Of a DNA stretch of 34,620 bases, positions 1 through 9,210 are shown piece by piece. The DNA is from Thiomicrorhabdus sp. (GTDB lineage Bacteria; Pseudomonadota; Gammaproteobacteria; Thiomicrospirales; Thiomicrospiraceae), in contig JAKISK010000011.1 in the NCBI GenBank assembly GCA_021648625.1, positions 1-34,620 on the forward strand, read 5' to 3'. How positions within the stretch are numbered: position 1 is the stretch's first letter; each line of letters starts with the position of its first letter. The notes below the pieces were generated by a model. It was not told the DNA's origin. It saw nothing but the letters and a program-made list of their open reading frames with translations, and made no database searches. A program made the position numbers and the translations under genes.

Positions 1-51
1 CTTAATTCGGCACCTAAGTTGTTTAAAGAGAAGGTTCTGGTGGCTGGGTAG
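1..51 (+). CDS. 3' end of an unidentified gene (partial)
   Basis: The frame starting at base 1 is open for 16 codons and stops with TAG at 49-51, one base before the first G8 tract. The sixteen residues carry no recognisable motif. It could be the tail of a gene that begins before the window or a chance open frame. Confidence 0.3.
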   Translation, partial: LNSAPKLFKEKVLVAG

Positions 52-207
52 AGGGGGGGGAGAAATTTAAAGTGGGTTTTAAATACGTGCTGTTGGTTAT
101 TAAAATAGATCGAATTTAATTGTTTTCTATTGGTTTTAAGATACCGCTTGAACTTAAACGCTCCTCTTTATCCTTTTTAAATTGCTGTTTCGTGATTTTG
201 AGTTTTA
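52..207. other. Intergenic segment, no gene
   Basis: This stretch lies between a possible gene tail and the end of the 320-aa minus-strand gene. It contains the first copy of the G8 motif (53-60, then AGAAATTT) and otherwise A/T-rich DNA. No clear terminator hairpin or promoter was found. Confidence 0.4.
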
Positions 208-1170
208 CTATGGATATTTTACTGTCGGTAGGTGTCTTCCAAAATACCCTATTGATACTTTATTTTTGTTAAAGTCCGCTAGAATGTGCATTCTTTTAGC
301 ATTAGAAAAATTTTTGACGTGTTTTTCAAAAAGTCTTTTTCCTAAAGTAGGATGTATAAATTCTCTTTGCCTCGCATACTTTCCATTCTCCAATGTTGCA
401 CTGCTTTCACCAGAAATAGATAGTTCAGAATTTAACTTTAAATCCTCTATATCATTAGAGGTCAAGATCGCCATATTAAGTTTTGTTAGCGCTTCGATAA
501 TTTTATGAAAATCATCTATGGTAATAGAAGGGGATTTAAAGTTTTTTAATGCGGAATTGCAAAATATAAGATTTGGAAAGTCCTCGTTATCTTGCAAAAC
601 AAGGTCTCGAAGGTAGTTTTTGTTTTTCTGCCTTTCGTTCTCTAGCTCAGCTATATAAGCTTTTAAATGCTCTAAGGATGATATATTCGGTACATCTACT
701 GATTGTTCTTTCCATTCCTCATTTTCTTGCCATTGTCTTACAATCGATATTGGATTTGACAACCAGTTCTTATGTGATAAAAAGCTTATGGCGTATGATT
801 CTATATGAGAAGCTATCCCCAAGCTTGTTACCTCTATGCTTCTATCACTCGAAAGCATAAATAACATGTCTCTCAAAGCCTCTCGTTTATCTTCTTCAAG
901 CTCAATTAAAGGGCAGTGAACTTTACTGATAACATTTTTTACAATTAAAGAAATATCCTTGTCAAGATGATTAATCCATTTTCCGAAGATAAAACCTTCG
1001 GCGTAATTTAAAGTGTTCCAATTACCATGTCTATTATCTGCTTGGTTGAAATTAACTCTAGCAGAATCAGCATAGTGGATAAGTTCAAAAAAATCTTCTA
1101 ACTTATTTTGACAATCTACCGTAGAACTAAATGGAAGAGATTCATCATTGATAATAACGCTATTTGACAT
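208..1170 (-). CDS. Hypothetical protein, likely partner of a DUF3696-type ATPase
   Basis: A 320-aa protein of unknown function. It begins two bases after the stop of the DUF3696-type ATPase remnant, so the two were probably one translationally coupled operon. I see no signal peptide and no membrane segment, so it is likely cytoplasmic. A short charged, possibly coiled segment lies near residues 170-190. The last 50 or so residues (after HPTLGKRLFEKHVKNF, ending near IGYFGRHLPT) resemble the ending of small RelE-like proteins, where an arginine/histidine-rich strand pattern is common; this is an impression, not a domain hit. Pairing with an OLD/AAA15-like ATPase suggests a two-gene defence module. 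The gene itself looks intact although its partner is broken. Confidence 0.6.
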   Translation of the reverse strand: MSNSVIINDESLPFSSTVDCQNKLEDFFELIHYADSARVNFNQADNRHGNWNTLNYAEGFIFGKWINHLDKDISLIVKNVISKVHCPLIELEEDKREALRDMLFMLSSDRSIEVTSLGIASHIESYAISFLSHKNWLSNPISIVRQWQENEEWKEQSVDVPNISSLEHLKAYIAELENERQKNKNYLRDLVLQDNEDFPNLIFCNSALKNFKSPSITIDDFHKIIEALTKLNMAILTSNDIEDLKLNSELSISGESSATLENGKYARQREFIHPTLGKRLFEKHVKNFSNAKRMHILADFNKNKVSIGYFGRHLPTVKYP

Positions 1171-1172
1171 AA

Positions 1173-1701
1173 TTAATCACTTTCAATAAGCTTGTTTAGG
1201 CTTTTTTCCCATTCATCAAAAAAACCTTCTGGCCAATATTCAATACGACCAGAGGGTTCTATGGCTACTTTTTCAACTTGCACTGAATGCTCAGAACTAT
1301 CAATGTTTCTCGATAAGAAATACACACACACATTGTCAGCATCTATTAGCTTTGACTTTACCGACTGTCTAATTCCATTTAAAAAGTGATCACTATGAGT
1401 TTCAATAATTATTTGGACATCATTATGCGCTGCAATAGATATTAATTTTGCAATCAAAGCTTGACCCGCAGGGTGTAGGTGCGACTCTGGATTCTCTATC
1501 AGTAAAAGGTCCCCTGAGCGAGCACTTAATACTGCTGTTACAACAGGAAGTACATAGGTTAGTCCAAAGCCCGTATTTTCAGGGCGGAAATTTGCTGTTA
1601 TTGCATTGGCTGATGAAAACCTATAATGCAGGAATTAATTTTGCAATAACTTTGGTTCCTGGAGTGATTTCTGACATCCAAGCATTAAGATTATCTGTCA
1701 G
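1173..1701 (-). pseudogene. 3' remnant of a DUF3696-type AAA ATPase gene
   Basis: The minus-strand reading from 1701 gives NLNAWMSEITPG and IPAL, then a stop at 1621-1623. The continuation is in another frame: RFSSANAITANFRPENTGFG, LTYVLPVV, then the Walker B-like LLLIENPESHLHPAGQA, and finally IETHSDHFLNGIR. These are hallmarks of the C-terminal half of AAA15/OLD-like ATPases with a DUF3696 tail. The N-terminal half with the Walker A motif is absent, because the IS481 element starts at 1702. The frameshift near 1621 plus the truncation make it a pseudogene. An internal TTG at 1457 could still start a 94-aa fragment. The stop lies two bases before the 320-aa gene. Confidence 0.8.
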
Positions 1702-2687
1702 GTTTCACCACGTTGTACCATCCCATTTAGGGCAGTAACAAAAAACGTATCTGTAGTAGACTTAAATAAAATAGGCTCAAGTTTAAGCCATTCTTCTATT
1801 GCTTCACAGGGCGTTATAACCTTAAGCTCTTTGACCAATCCGCCATGTCTGCGATTGGTATTATAAAATATTAGAAATTGATTTAGGCTTTCTTTTAACT
1901 CTTCGATACTTTGATAGGTCTCAGCCTTGATCGTGGCTTCTTTGATCGTTCCGTTAACTCTCTCTACCATCCCATTGGTTTGAGGGGTCGCAGGAGCCGT
2001 TAAACGGTGTTCAATGCTATATTCTTGACAGGCTTTATCAAACTTATGATTACCGCTAGGCTCTTTATTCCCTCTGGCAAACCGATCCGTGAATTCTAAA
2101 CCGTTATCTGTCAATATATGACTGATATAGAAGGGATAAAAATCTTTGCATTGTTTTAAAAAATCGACAGCATTAACCGCTGTTTTGTTTTTGTAGATTT
2201 GATAATAAAGGGTTCTTGTTGCTCGGTCTATGCAAACGAATAAGTAATGCCTTTGACCGTCTATTTTAGGGAGATAGGTCACGTCAATGTGTAAATATCC
2301 AGGCTGGTATTCTTTGAATTTCTTGGCTTCGCGTTTCTTCTCTTCGGGGACGGCGCTGATCCCCTGTGCTTTTAGAGTACGGTAAACATTGCTTCTATTC
2401 GCCTGTTTAAAGCTTGATCTGACCGTATCAACCAAATCATCCAGCGAACACCATGTTAAGGTTCTTATGACCCGTATTACTTCTTTTTGAATCTCATTCA
2501 GACTGTAGTGAATGGTCTGGGGTCTAGAGCTTTTATCTTCAAGATAGTTTCTATTTTTATGCTTGGCCACCGTTTTAACATTGATGCCAAAACGCCTTGC
2601 TAATTCAACATTGCTACAGAATGAGTTCTGTATAATGTTGCGTTGATGCTGATTTGTTTTGGCATTAGAGTGATAGACTTGTGTCAT
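1698..2687 (-). CDS. IS481-family transposase
   Basis: A 329-aa DDE transposase. The N-terminus holds a helix-turn-helix (ELARRFGINVKTVAKH, about residues 28-43). The rve-type catalytic core follows: first Asp in LHIDVTYLP, second in ILTDNGLEFTD, and the Glu in NGMVERVNGTIKE. The start is supported by AAGGA about 8 bases upstream. The stop codon (1698-1700) lies outside the terminal repeat, so the target DNA supplies it; the last coded residues, VQRGET, run through the inverted repeat itself. The length is normal for the family and all catalytic residues are present, so it may be active. Confidence 0.9.
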   Translation of the reverse strand: MTQVYHSNAKTNQHQRNIIQNSFCSNVELARRFGINVKTVAKHKNRNYLEDKSSRPQTIHYSLNEIQKEVIRVIRTLTWCSLDDLVDTVRSSFKQANRSNVYRTLKAQGISAVPEEKKREAKKFKEYQPGYLHIDVTYLPKIDGQRHYLFVCIDRATRTLYYQIYKNKTAVNAVDFLKQCKDFYPFYISHILTDNGLEFTDRFARGNKEPSGNHKFDKACQEYSIEHRLTAPATPQTNGMVERVNGTIKEATIKAETYQSIEELKESLNQFLIFYNTNRRHGGLVKELKVITPCEAIEEWLKLEPILFKSTTDTFFVTALNGMVQRGET

Positions 2688-2783
2688 TGTAAAATCCTTT
2701 TATTTGGTGATTTAAGAATTCTACTGGATACGCGCTCTATCACTCCCTTATTTTTAAACTACGATTCCACAACGTTGTGAAAC
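1702..2783 (-). mobile_element. IS481-family insertion sequence
   Basis: The element is about 1.08 kb, with one transposase gene on the minus strand and terminal inverted repeats. The low-coordinate end reads GTTTCACCACGTTGT, and the reverse complement of the high-coordinate end reads GTTTCACAACGTTGT, a 14/15 match. The flanks do not match each other: TTATCTGTCA lies before 1702 and TGAACAACTG after 2783, so there is no target duplication. The left flank is a DUF3696-type ATPase gene and the right flank an Avs-like gene, which suggests a deletion between two IS copies or an IS-adjacent deletion. The exact ends may be off by a base. A degenerate relative lies near 23,015-23,183. Confidence 0.8.
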
Positions 2784-4739
<1,956 letters not shown>

Positions 4740-5005
4740 TTATGACGTCCTACATAACTGAATTTTTATTGATCGGGTAATCGCCTAAGATCTTAATTAA
4801 TCACTACGTCGATAGGCATTGTGTTATGTGATGCGGGAATATTTAGTAAACCGCTGAACCCATAGCCCATGCTTTTAAAAAACACTACCGAACTTTGTAA
4901 ATTTAATGTCGTGTTGTTGGACCATAAAGAAGCTCTTCAAGTAAATACATTAAGTAGTTGAACGGCTTTTCCTGTCGCGGATTTGGGCAAGACTTGCAAA
5001 GCAAT
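4740..5005. other. Intergenic region upstream of the Avs-like gene
   Basis: About 270 bases of A/T-rich DNA between the Avs-like start and the IS200-type element. I see no convincing promoter hexamers. On the minus strand a frame is open from about 5024 to 4906 (ends EELLYGPTTRH). It lines up in frame with the transposase remnant at 5572-6112 if the IS200-type element is removed, but I do not recognise it, so I make no gene call. Confidence 0.4.
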
Positions 5006-5024
5006 TTAACCGCATGGCGAAAAT

Positions 5025-5079
5025 CTCGGGGGCTTGCCCCCGAGCTGGATAGTTTACAATGGGGGTCTTTTCCCATTGT
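5025..5079 (+). promoter_or_regulatory. IS200 left-end hairpin and leader hairpin
   Basis: Two stem-loops precede tnpA. The first has a perfect 8-bp stem (5025-5032 with 5037-5044, loop CTTG) and is probably the transposase recognition hairpin of the left end. The second pairs ACAATGGG (5056-5063) with CCCATTGT (5072-5079) around a T-rich loop. In IS200 a leader hairpin of this kind blocks transcription coming from outside and limits tnpA expression; I infer the same role here. Confidence 0.6.
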
Positions 5080-5093
5080 GGACTATTCGGCTT

Positions 5094-5537
5094 ATGGAGT
5101 TACAGAGAAATACACATCATGTATACCGCTTAATGTATCACTTTGTATGGATACCTAAGTATCGACACAAGGTGTTCAAGGAGCCATATCGAGCGATATT
5201 GAAGGGAATAATTCAAAAAATAGGTTATGACTACGATATTGATATAGTTGAGTTAGAAATACCAGAAGATCATATTCATATGGTTGTTCGTGGAGTGCCG
5301 AAAATGTCCCCCAGTGATGTAATGCAAATTATAAAGAGCCTCTCCGCGCGCGAATTTTTTCGAAGATACCCAGAAATAAAAAGGCAATATTTTTGGGGTG
5401 GAAAATTATGGACACAAAGTTATTTTGTGGAAACGATAGGAAATGCAGATGAGAAGAGCATTCGAAAGTATGTTCAAAATCAGTTAATGGAAAACGATAA
5501 GATAGAAACTAAATCAGAGCAATTGAAACTGCTCTAA
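5094..5537 (+). CDS. tnpA: IS200/IS605-family transposase TnpA
   Basis: A 147-aa Y1 HUH single-strand transposase. The family opening is visible (YRLMYHFVWIPKYRH), followed by the metal-binding HUH pair in EDHIHM. The nucleophile Tyr with its helper Gln four residues on is seen in IRKYVQNQ, matching the Tyr127/Gln131 arrangement of IS608 TnpA. I chose the ATG at 5094 (MELQRNTHHVYRL) because family members begin there; the longer frame from 5034 would run through the left-end hairpins. No tnpB follows, so the element is IS200-like. The gene looks intact. Confidence 0.9.
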   Translation: MELQRNTHHVYRLMYHFVWIPKYRHKVFKEPYRAILKGIIQKIGYDYDIDIVELEIPEDHIHMVVRGVPKMSPSDVMQIIKSLSAREFFRRYPEIKRQYFWGGKLWTQSYFVETIGNADEKSIRKYVQNQLMENDKIETKSEQLKLL

Positions 5538-5540
5538 AAA

Positions 5541-5566
5541 CTCGGTCGCTTGCGGCCGAGTTTTTT
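5541..5566 (+). terminator. Right-end hairpin / terminator after tnpA
   Basis: CTCGGTCGC (5541-5549) pairs with GCGGCCGAG (5552-5560) with one G-T pair, followed by six T. It starts four bases after the tnpA stop and doubles as the right-end hairpin of the IS200-type element and as a likely intrinsic terminator. Confidence 0.75.
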
Positions 5567-5571
5567 ATCAA

Positions 5572-6112
5572 TCGGTTCGGGTGCCAGCGGAATGACTACT
5601 TTATGTTCAGGGTGAACAATCGCGGCTCCCAGCATGTGATGGTAGTAGCATGTTTTTCCATTACGGTGCTTTTTGCTGCAACATTGTTCACAGTGTATTT
5701 TTTCAGAACTGAACTGGCCGGTGCCATCAATGGATAGAATATAATGGTCACCCAGATAGCGATATTGTTCCAGTGCTTTACCTCGCTGAAGGTGTGAAAA
5801 TATTTGTTTGAAAGGTTGTCTTAATTGTCTCGGATCAATTTGATCTAGATGTTCTCTCATGCAGGTGTCGCTCGGGGCTTTTTTTACACCGTAAAGTGTT
5901 CGCAGGTTGCGGGAAATCAAGGGTTCTTCATTCGCGCTTATTTCAAGCTGCAACAGCGAGGGAAATTTAAAGCCAAAAACAGCCAGTCCGGACATGATGC
6001 AATCATCCCAGCGATAAGGCGACTGGCAAGGTTTAAAGGTTTCACTGTTCAAACACTGCCGAACGGAGGACAATAATCCATCCGCCGATAAAAATTTACG
6101 AGCAAAGCCCAC
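5572..6112 (-). pseudogene. N-terminal remnant of a DDE transposase (ISNCY-like)
   Basis: The minus-strand frame reads from MGFARKFLSADGLL through DHYILSIDGTGQFSSEKI, HCEQCCSKKHRNGKTCYYH and HMLGAAIVHPEHKVV to PLAPEP, where the IS200-type element cuts it. The LSIDGTG stretch is probably the first catalytic Asp region of an IS4/ISNCY-like DDE transposase. The Cys/His cluster after it is typical of the family. Only about 180 of roughly 400 expected residues remain; the frame beyond 5571 reads through IS200 sequence to 5534. The C-terminal half is not recognisable on the far side of the IS200-type element. The family assignment is from memory of the motif style. Confidence 0.65.
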
Positions 6113-6169
6113 GACAACTACACCTTTAGTTCATTGAATTGGCTATAGTCTACGAGATTTTTATTCTGA

Positions 6170-6475
6170 ATGAACCTGCAAGCCTTTGTTTTTACGGGCT
6201 TTAGATGGGCGCGGGAACTGCTGGTAAAAGGCTATAAATCCCGTTGGGGCAGTTGCTGTTCCGATGGCCGGTTGCAGTTTAATTGGCGTTTATGGCAGGC
6301 TCCAGATTGGGTGATTGATTACGTTATCGTGCATGAGCTATGCCACCGAGTTTATCCCAACCATTCTAAGGCATTTTGGGCGTTGGTCATGCAGCATTAC
6401 CCCAAAACAAACGAGGCAAAGCGAATGATAAAACAGCAAGGAAAAAGGTGGATTAAATTTTTAGAACCTTGAAAG
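6170..6475 (+). pseudogene. C-terminal fragment of a YgjP-like zinc metallopeptidase
   Basis: A 100-aa frame containing KSRWGSC, FNWRL, the zinc motif VHELCH (HExxH) and HRVYPNHSKAFWALV. This is the C-terminal core of the YgjP/DUF45 metallopeptidase family, whose members are usually about 230-250 residues. The N-terminal half is missing: a TGA lies directly before the ATG at 6170, and transposase debris lies upstream. The remaining frame is open and keeps its catalytic Glu and His, so it may have been broken recently by the IS activity next door. Confidence 0.8.
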
Positions 6476-6560
6476 GTCGCGTTAATTTTACTTAGGCCTT
6501 TATTTTGCTTTATAGTCGGTAAGGTTTGTTGATTGTTGAAATTAGGTTATAAGCATTGTA

Positions 6561-9038
6561 ATGATTAAAAAAAGACTAAATTTAGTGCAAACACCTAAAG
6601 TGGCGTATTGGCGTCACAGTATTGCGGTTGTATTTTTTCTGGTTCTTCCCAGTATTATTTCTTTATTACCCGCTCCATTATCACAAACGTTAACTTGGTT
6701 GGAAGAGAAGCAGGCCTACGCAGCAATAATTACCATCTCTGGCAGTTGTAAGCGAGTGGATCAAGTAACCGATTGTAGTGACACGGGTACCGTGCGTTTT
6801 GCCGTTAATGGTGTATTACAACCTCAGACACAACCAGTGGTCGGTGGAGCTTGGACTATTGCTGGCGCTAATGTACTTAATGGCGATGTGGTGACTATTT
6901 TTATTGACGGTGCATCAAACATCCGTGAGGCCGTGACAGTGACGCGGTACGATGGCACGGGCAATATCACGGGTGTCGAACTACTTGAAAAACATCTAAC
7001 CATTGGCAGTGATGACAACCAGACCATAAGCAATAATGACCTTAGCCTGTATGACAATTCTGCCAGTGGCGATGAAGATATCTTTTATGATGTGAGTAAT
7101 GCTAATGATTTAACCGTCGATATATTTGGAGCCTATACCACCGAAAAACTCTACATTAAAAGTGGCAATACCTTTCGGCCAGACAGTACGGGTTCTGGCA
7201 ATGTTAGCTCACAAGACATAGAAATTAGCGGTACGTTTATCGCAGACAGCAATAGCATCACTCTAAATGGTTACTGGAAAAACAATTCCATATTTAATGC
7301 TGGCACTTCCACTGTAAATTTTACAGCGGGATCCAGCATAGAAAGAGTGGACTCGACTGGCGCCAGTGTATCCGATTTTTACAATCTCAGCTTTAATGAT
7401 GGAGCTGGCGCTGCAACCTATCAGCTTGAATCGGATTTAAGCGTACTCAATGATCTTAGTGTGGTTGATGGTCTTCTGAATACCAAGTTCGGATCAAACT
7501 ACGCGGTGAATGTCGGTAGAGATTTTTTACAGACAGGCGGGCGAGTTGAGGCACGTCTTTCAACCATCACCGTAGCGCGTAATTTTGTAGCGGATGGCAG
7601 TGAAATCAATGATGGCTATAACGATTCGCATCTTGTTATGACTGGAACAGGCACCCTGACTTATAATAATTTGGATATTTCCTGGGTTAATGGTTTTCGC
7701 TATTTGACGGCTGGGCAATCAGGTAATACAACCACGCTGATCCCTAGCAATGCTTTGGCTGTAGGTAATCAGTTATCGGTAGGGTCAGGTAGTTTGGTCG
7801 GCTATCAATTTAGAACACTTTTTCTGAGTGGTGTCCCAACCCCTTTGGTGGTTGATCCCAGTTCAACCATTGATGTGTTTAGGTTACGCTTTTTTGGCAA
7901 TGGTACACAAGATTTTCCCCCGCTGAACAACGGTTATGACTCCACTATTCAGCTTTCTTATCCTGGAGTCGTCCTGAGGCAAACAGGAGATATTAAGATT
8001 AATGGGGGTCATAGTTTAATTCTGGATGGTGATGGATTTTCCGACCGTGCTGTGACATACGAGACCAATGGTTTTAATTTAACGGCGGATGGCAATATAC
8101 AGGTAGGAAAAGGCGGAGACACTGCTCAGAAACGATTGGACATCACAAACAGCACCGTTACGGTGGGGGGCAATATTGAGGTGCGCAGTGGCGGCAGTGT
8201 TCAAGCGGATATTGTCTCAACCGGTTCCACCGTTATTTTAAATGGCTCTGCCTTGCAAACGATTACCACAAACAGCAGTAATTTTAACCACCTTACAGTC
8301 AATAATGCATCAACATCTGGTGTGAATTTTGTTGATTCATTTGCCGTCAATAATTTTACCAACACCACCGTAAATTCAAAGATGACTTTTGCCGCAGGGC
8401 AGAGCTATACCGTTAATGGCGCCGCCACCTTGCAAGGGGTGAATGGCCAACGGATCACGCTTGCCTCCTCCTCCCCAGGAACGCACTGGAATTTTGTGCT
8501 TAATAGCGGAGCAACCAAAGCGATTGATTACGTTAATGTCTCGTGGTCGGATGCCTCAGGATCGCACTCAACACAAAAGCCTATATTACCCACCAATTCT
8601 AATAACGGTGGCAACAACATCGACTGGTTTGGTGCAGTGATCAATGTGAACAAAACAAGCACCCTGATCTCCGACCCTATTAATGGCACAAGTACCAGTA
8701 AAAACCATATTCCTGGTGCCATTGTAGAATATGCCATCACCACCACTAATTCGGGAGACAGCTCACCCGATGCCAATACCATCACAATAACAGACGTTTT
8801 GGACAATAATGTTGAATATGAGGTGTCTAGCATTGGCTTTACGGCTCAAAATTCAGGTTTAACGCTTGGTGTGGTAACTTACTCTCATAAAAATACCCCA
8901 ACCGTTTATAGTTATATTCCCAGCGGTACTTACGATCCAAACGTTGCAGGCATTAAAATAGCCACAAGCGGTGTTTTTAATCACAGTGATATACCCGATC
9001 CAAGTTTTACAGTGACTTATCGGGTAAGAATTAAATAA
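6561..9038 (+). CDS. Large secreted beta-rich surface protein
   Basis: An 825-aa protein with a long export signal: a charged start (MIKKRLN), a hydrophobic stretch at about residues 22-42 and a likely cleavage after the Ala-Tyr-Ala-Ala region near 52-55. The body is Ser/Thr/Asn/Gly-rich with many short strand patterns (for example NFNHLTVNNAS, FYNLSFNDGAG, TVTVGGNIEVRSGG), suggesting a right-handed beta-helix or adhesin-like fold. From about residue 690 it looks like a DUF11-type repeat (KTSTLISDP, GAIVEYAITTTNSGD, ITDVLDNNVEYE), common in bacterial surface proteins. I see no autotransporter barrel, LPXTG or PEP-CTERM tail, so the export route and anchor are unknown. A possible -10 (TATAGT, near 6511) precedes it. 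No partner gene is adjacent. Confidence 0.65.
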   Translation: MIKKRLNLVQTPKVAYWRHSIAVVFFLVLPSIISLLPAPLSQTLTWLEEKQAYAAIITISGSCKRVDQVTDCSDTGTVRFAVNGVLQPQTQPVVGGAWTIAGANVLNGDVVTIFIDGASNIREAVTVTRYDGTGNITGVELLEKHLTIGSDDNQTISNNDLSLYDNSASGDEDIFYDVSNANDLTVDIFGAYTTEKLYIKSGNTFRPDSTGSGNVSSQDIEISGTFIADSNSITLNGYWKNNSIFNAGTSTVNFTAGSSIERVDSTGASVSDFYNLSFNDGAGAATYQLESDLSVLNDLSVVDGLLNTKFGSNYAVNVGRDFLQTGGRVEARLSTITVARNFVADGSEINDGYNDSHLVMTGTGTLTYNNLDISWVNGFRYLTAGQSGNTTTLIPSNALAVGNQLSVGSGSLVGYQFRTLFLSGVPTPLVVDPSSTIDVFRLRFFGNGTQDFPPLNNGYDSTIQLSYPGVVLRQTGDIKINGGHSLILDGDGFSDRAVTYETNGFNLTADGNIQVGKGGDTAQKRLDITNSTVTVGGNIEVRSGGSVQADIVSTGSTVILNGSALQTITTNSSNFNHLTVNNASTSGVNFVDSFAVNNFTNTTVNSKMTFAAGQSYTVNGAATLQGVNGQRITLASSSPGTHWNFVLNSGATKAIDYVNVSWSDASGSHSTQKPILPTNSNNGGNNIDWFGAVINVNKTSTLISDPINGTSTSKNHIPGAIVEYAITTTNSGDSSPDANTITITDVLDNNVEYEVSSIGFTAQNSGLTLGVVTYSHKNTPTVYSYIPSGTYDPNVAGIKIATSGVFNHSDIPDPSFTVTYRVRIK

Positions 9039-9046
9039 GAAATATT

Positions 9047-9168
9047 GTAACTACTCAGCTAGCCCCTGAAAAAGGTCAACTCTATGTTAAAAAATGGACA
9101 TTTACACTTTGTAAACTCACATTTTTCGCCTTGATTTGACCATTTTCAGGAGCCATCTGAGCAGTTAC
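9047..9168. mobile_element. MITE-like element with 33-bp inverted repeats
   Basis: The left arm 9047-9079 (begins GTAACTACTCAG) and the right arm 9136-9168 (ends CTGAGCAGTTAC) match at 28 of 33 positions when one is reverse-complemented. The 122-bp element has no coding capacity. Flanks are AATATT on the left and TATATT on the right, a possible imperfect target duplication. It lies between the surface-protein gene and the AddB-like gene and may provide a terminator or promoter. No second copy is present in the window. Confidence 0.65.
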
Positions 9169-9210
9169 TATATTAGTCCCTTTTTCTATATTCAAACTAG
9201 AGCCTCTTTT

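Larger units (their letters stand above)
5010..5571 (+). mobile_element. IS200/IS605-type element (tnpA only)
   Basis: A small element with one HUH transposase gene and the subterminal hairpins typical of this family, without inverted-repeat ends. Left-end hairpin: CTCGGGGG at 5025-5032 pairs with CCCCCGAG at 5037-5044. A second hairpin lies at 5056-5079. Right-end hairpin: 5541-5560. The probable right cleavage site is TCAA at 5568-5571, as in IS608, and the left end probably follows TTTAA(C) near 5005-5010. The element sits inside a remnant of another transposase gene on the opposite strand. The boundaries are inferred, not proven. Confidence 0.7.

Noticed and set aside
1448-1738. Plus-strand open frame of 96 codons
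   Set aside because: It is antisense to the DUF3696-type ATPase remnant and to the IS481 end, and shows no protein-family features.
4958-5158. Plus-strand frame before and over the tnpA start
   Set aside because: It runs through the IS200 left-end hairpins and overlaps tnpA in another frame.
9136-9210. Longer N-terminus for the AddB-like protein
   Set aside because: The extra 25 residues are coded partly by the MITE arm; the ATG at 9211 fits the family start.
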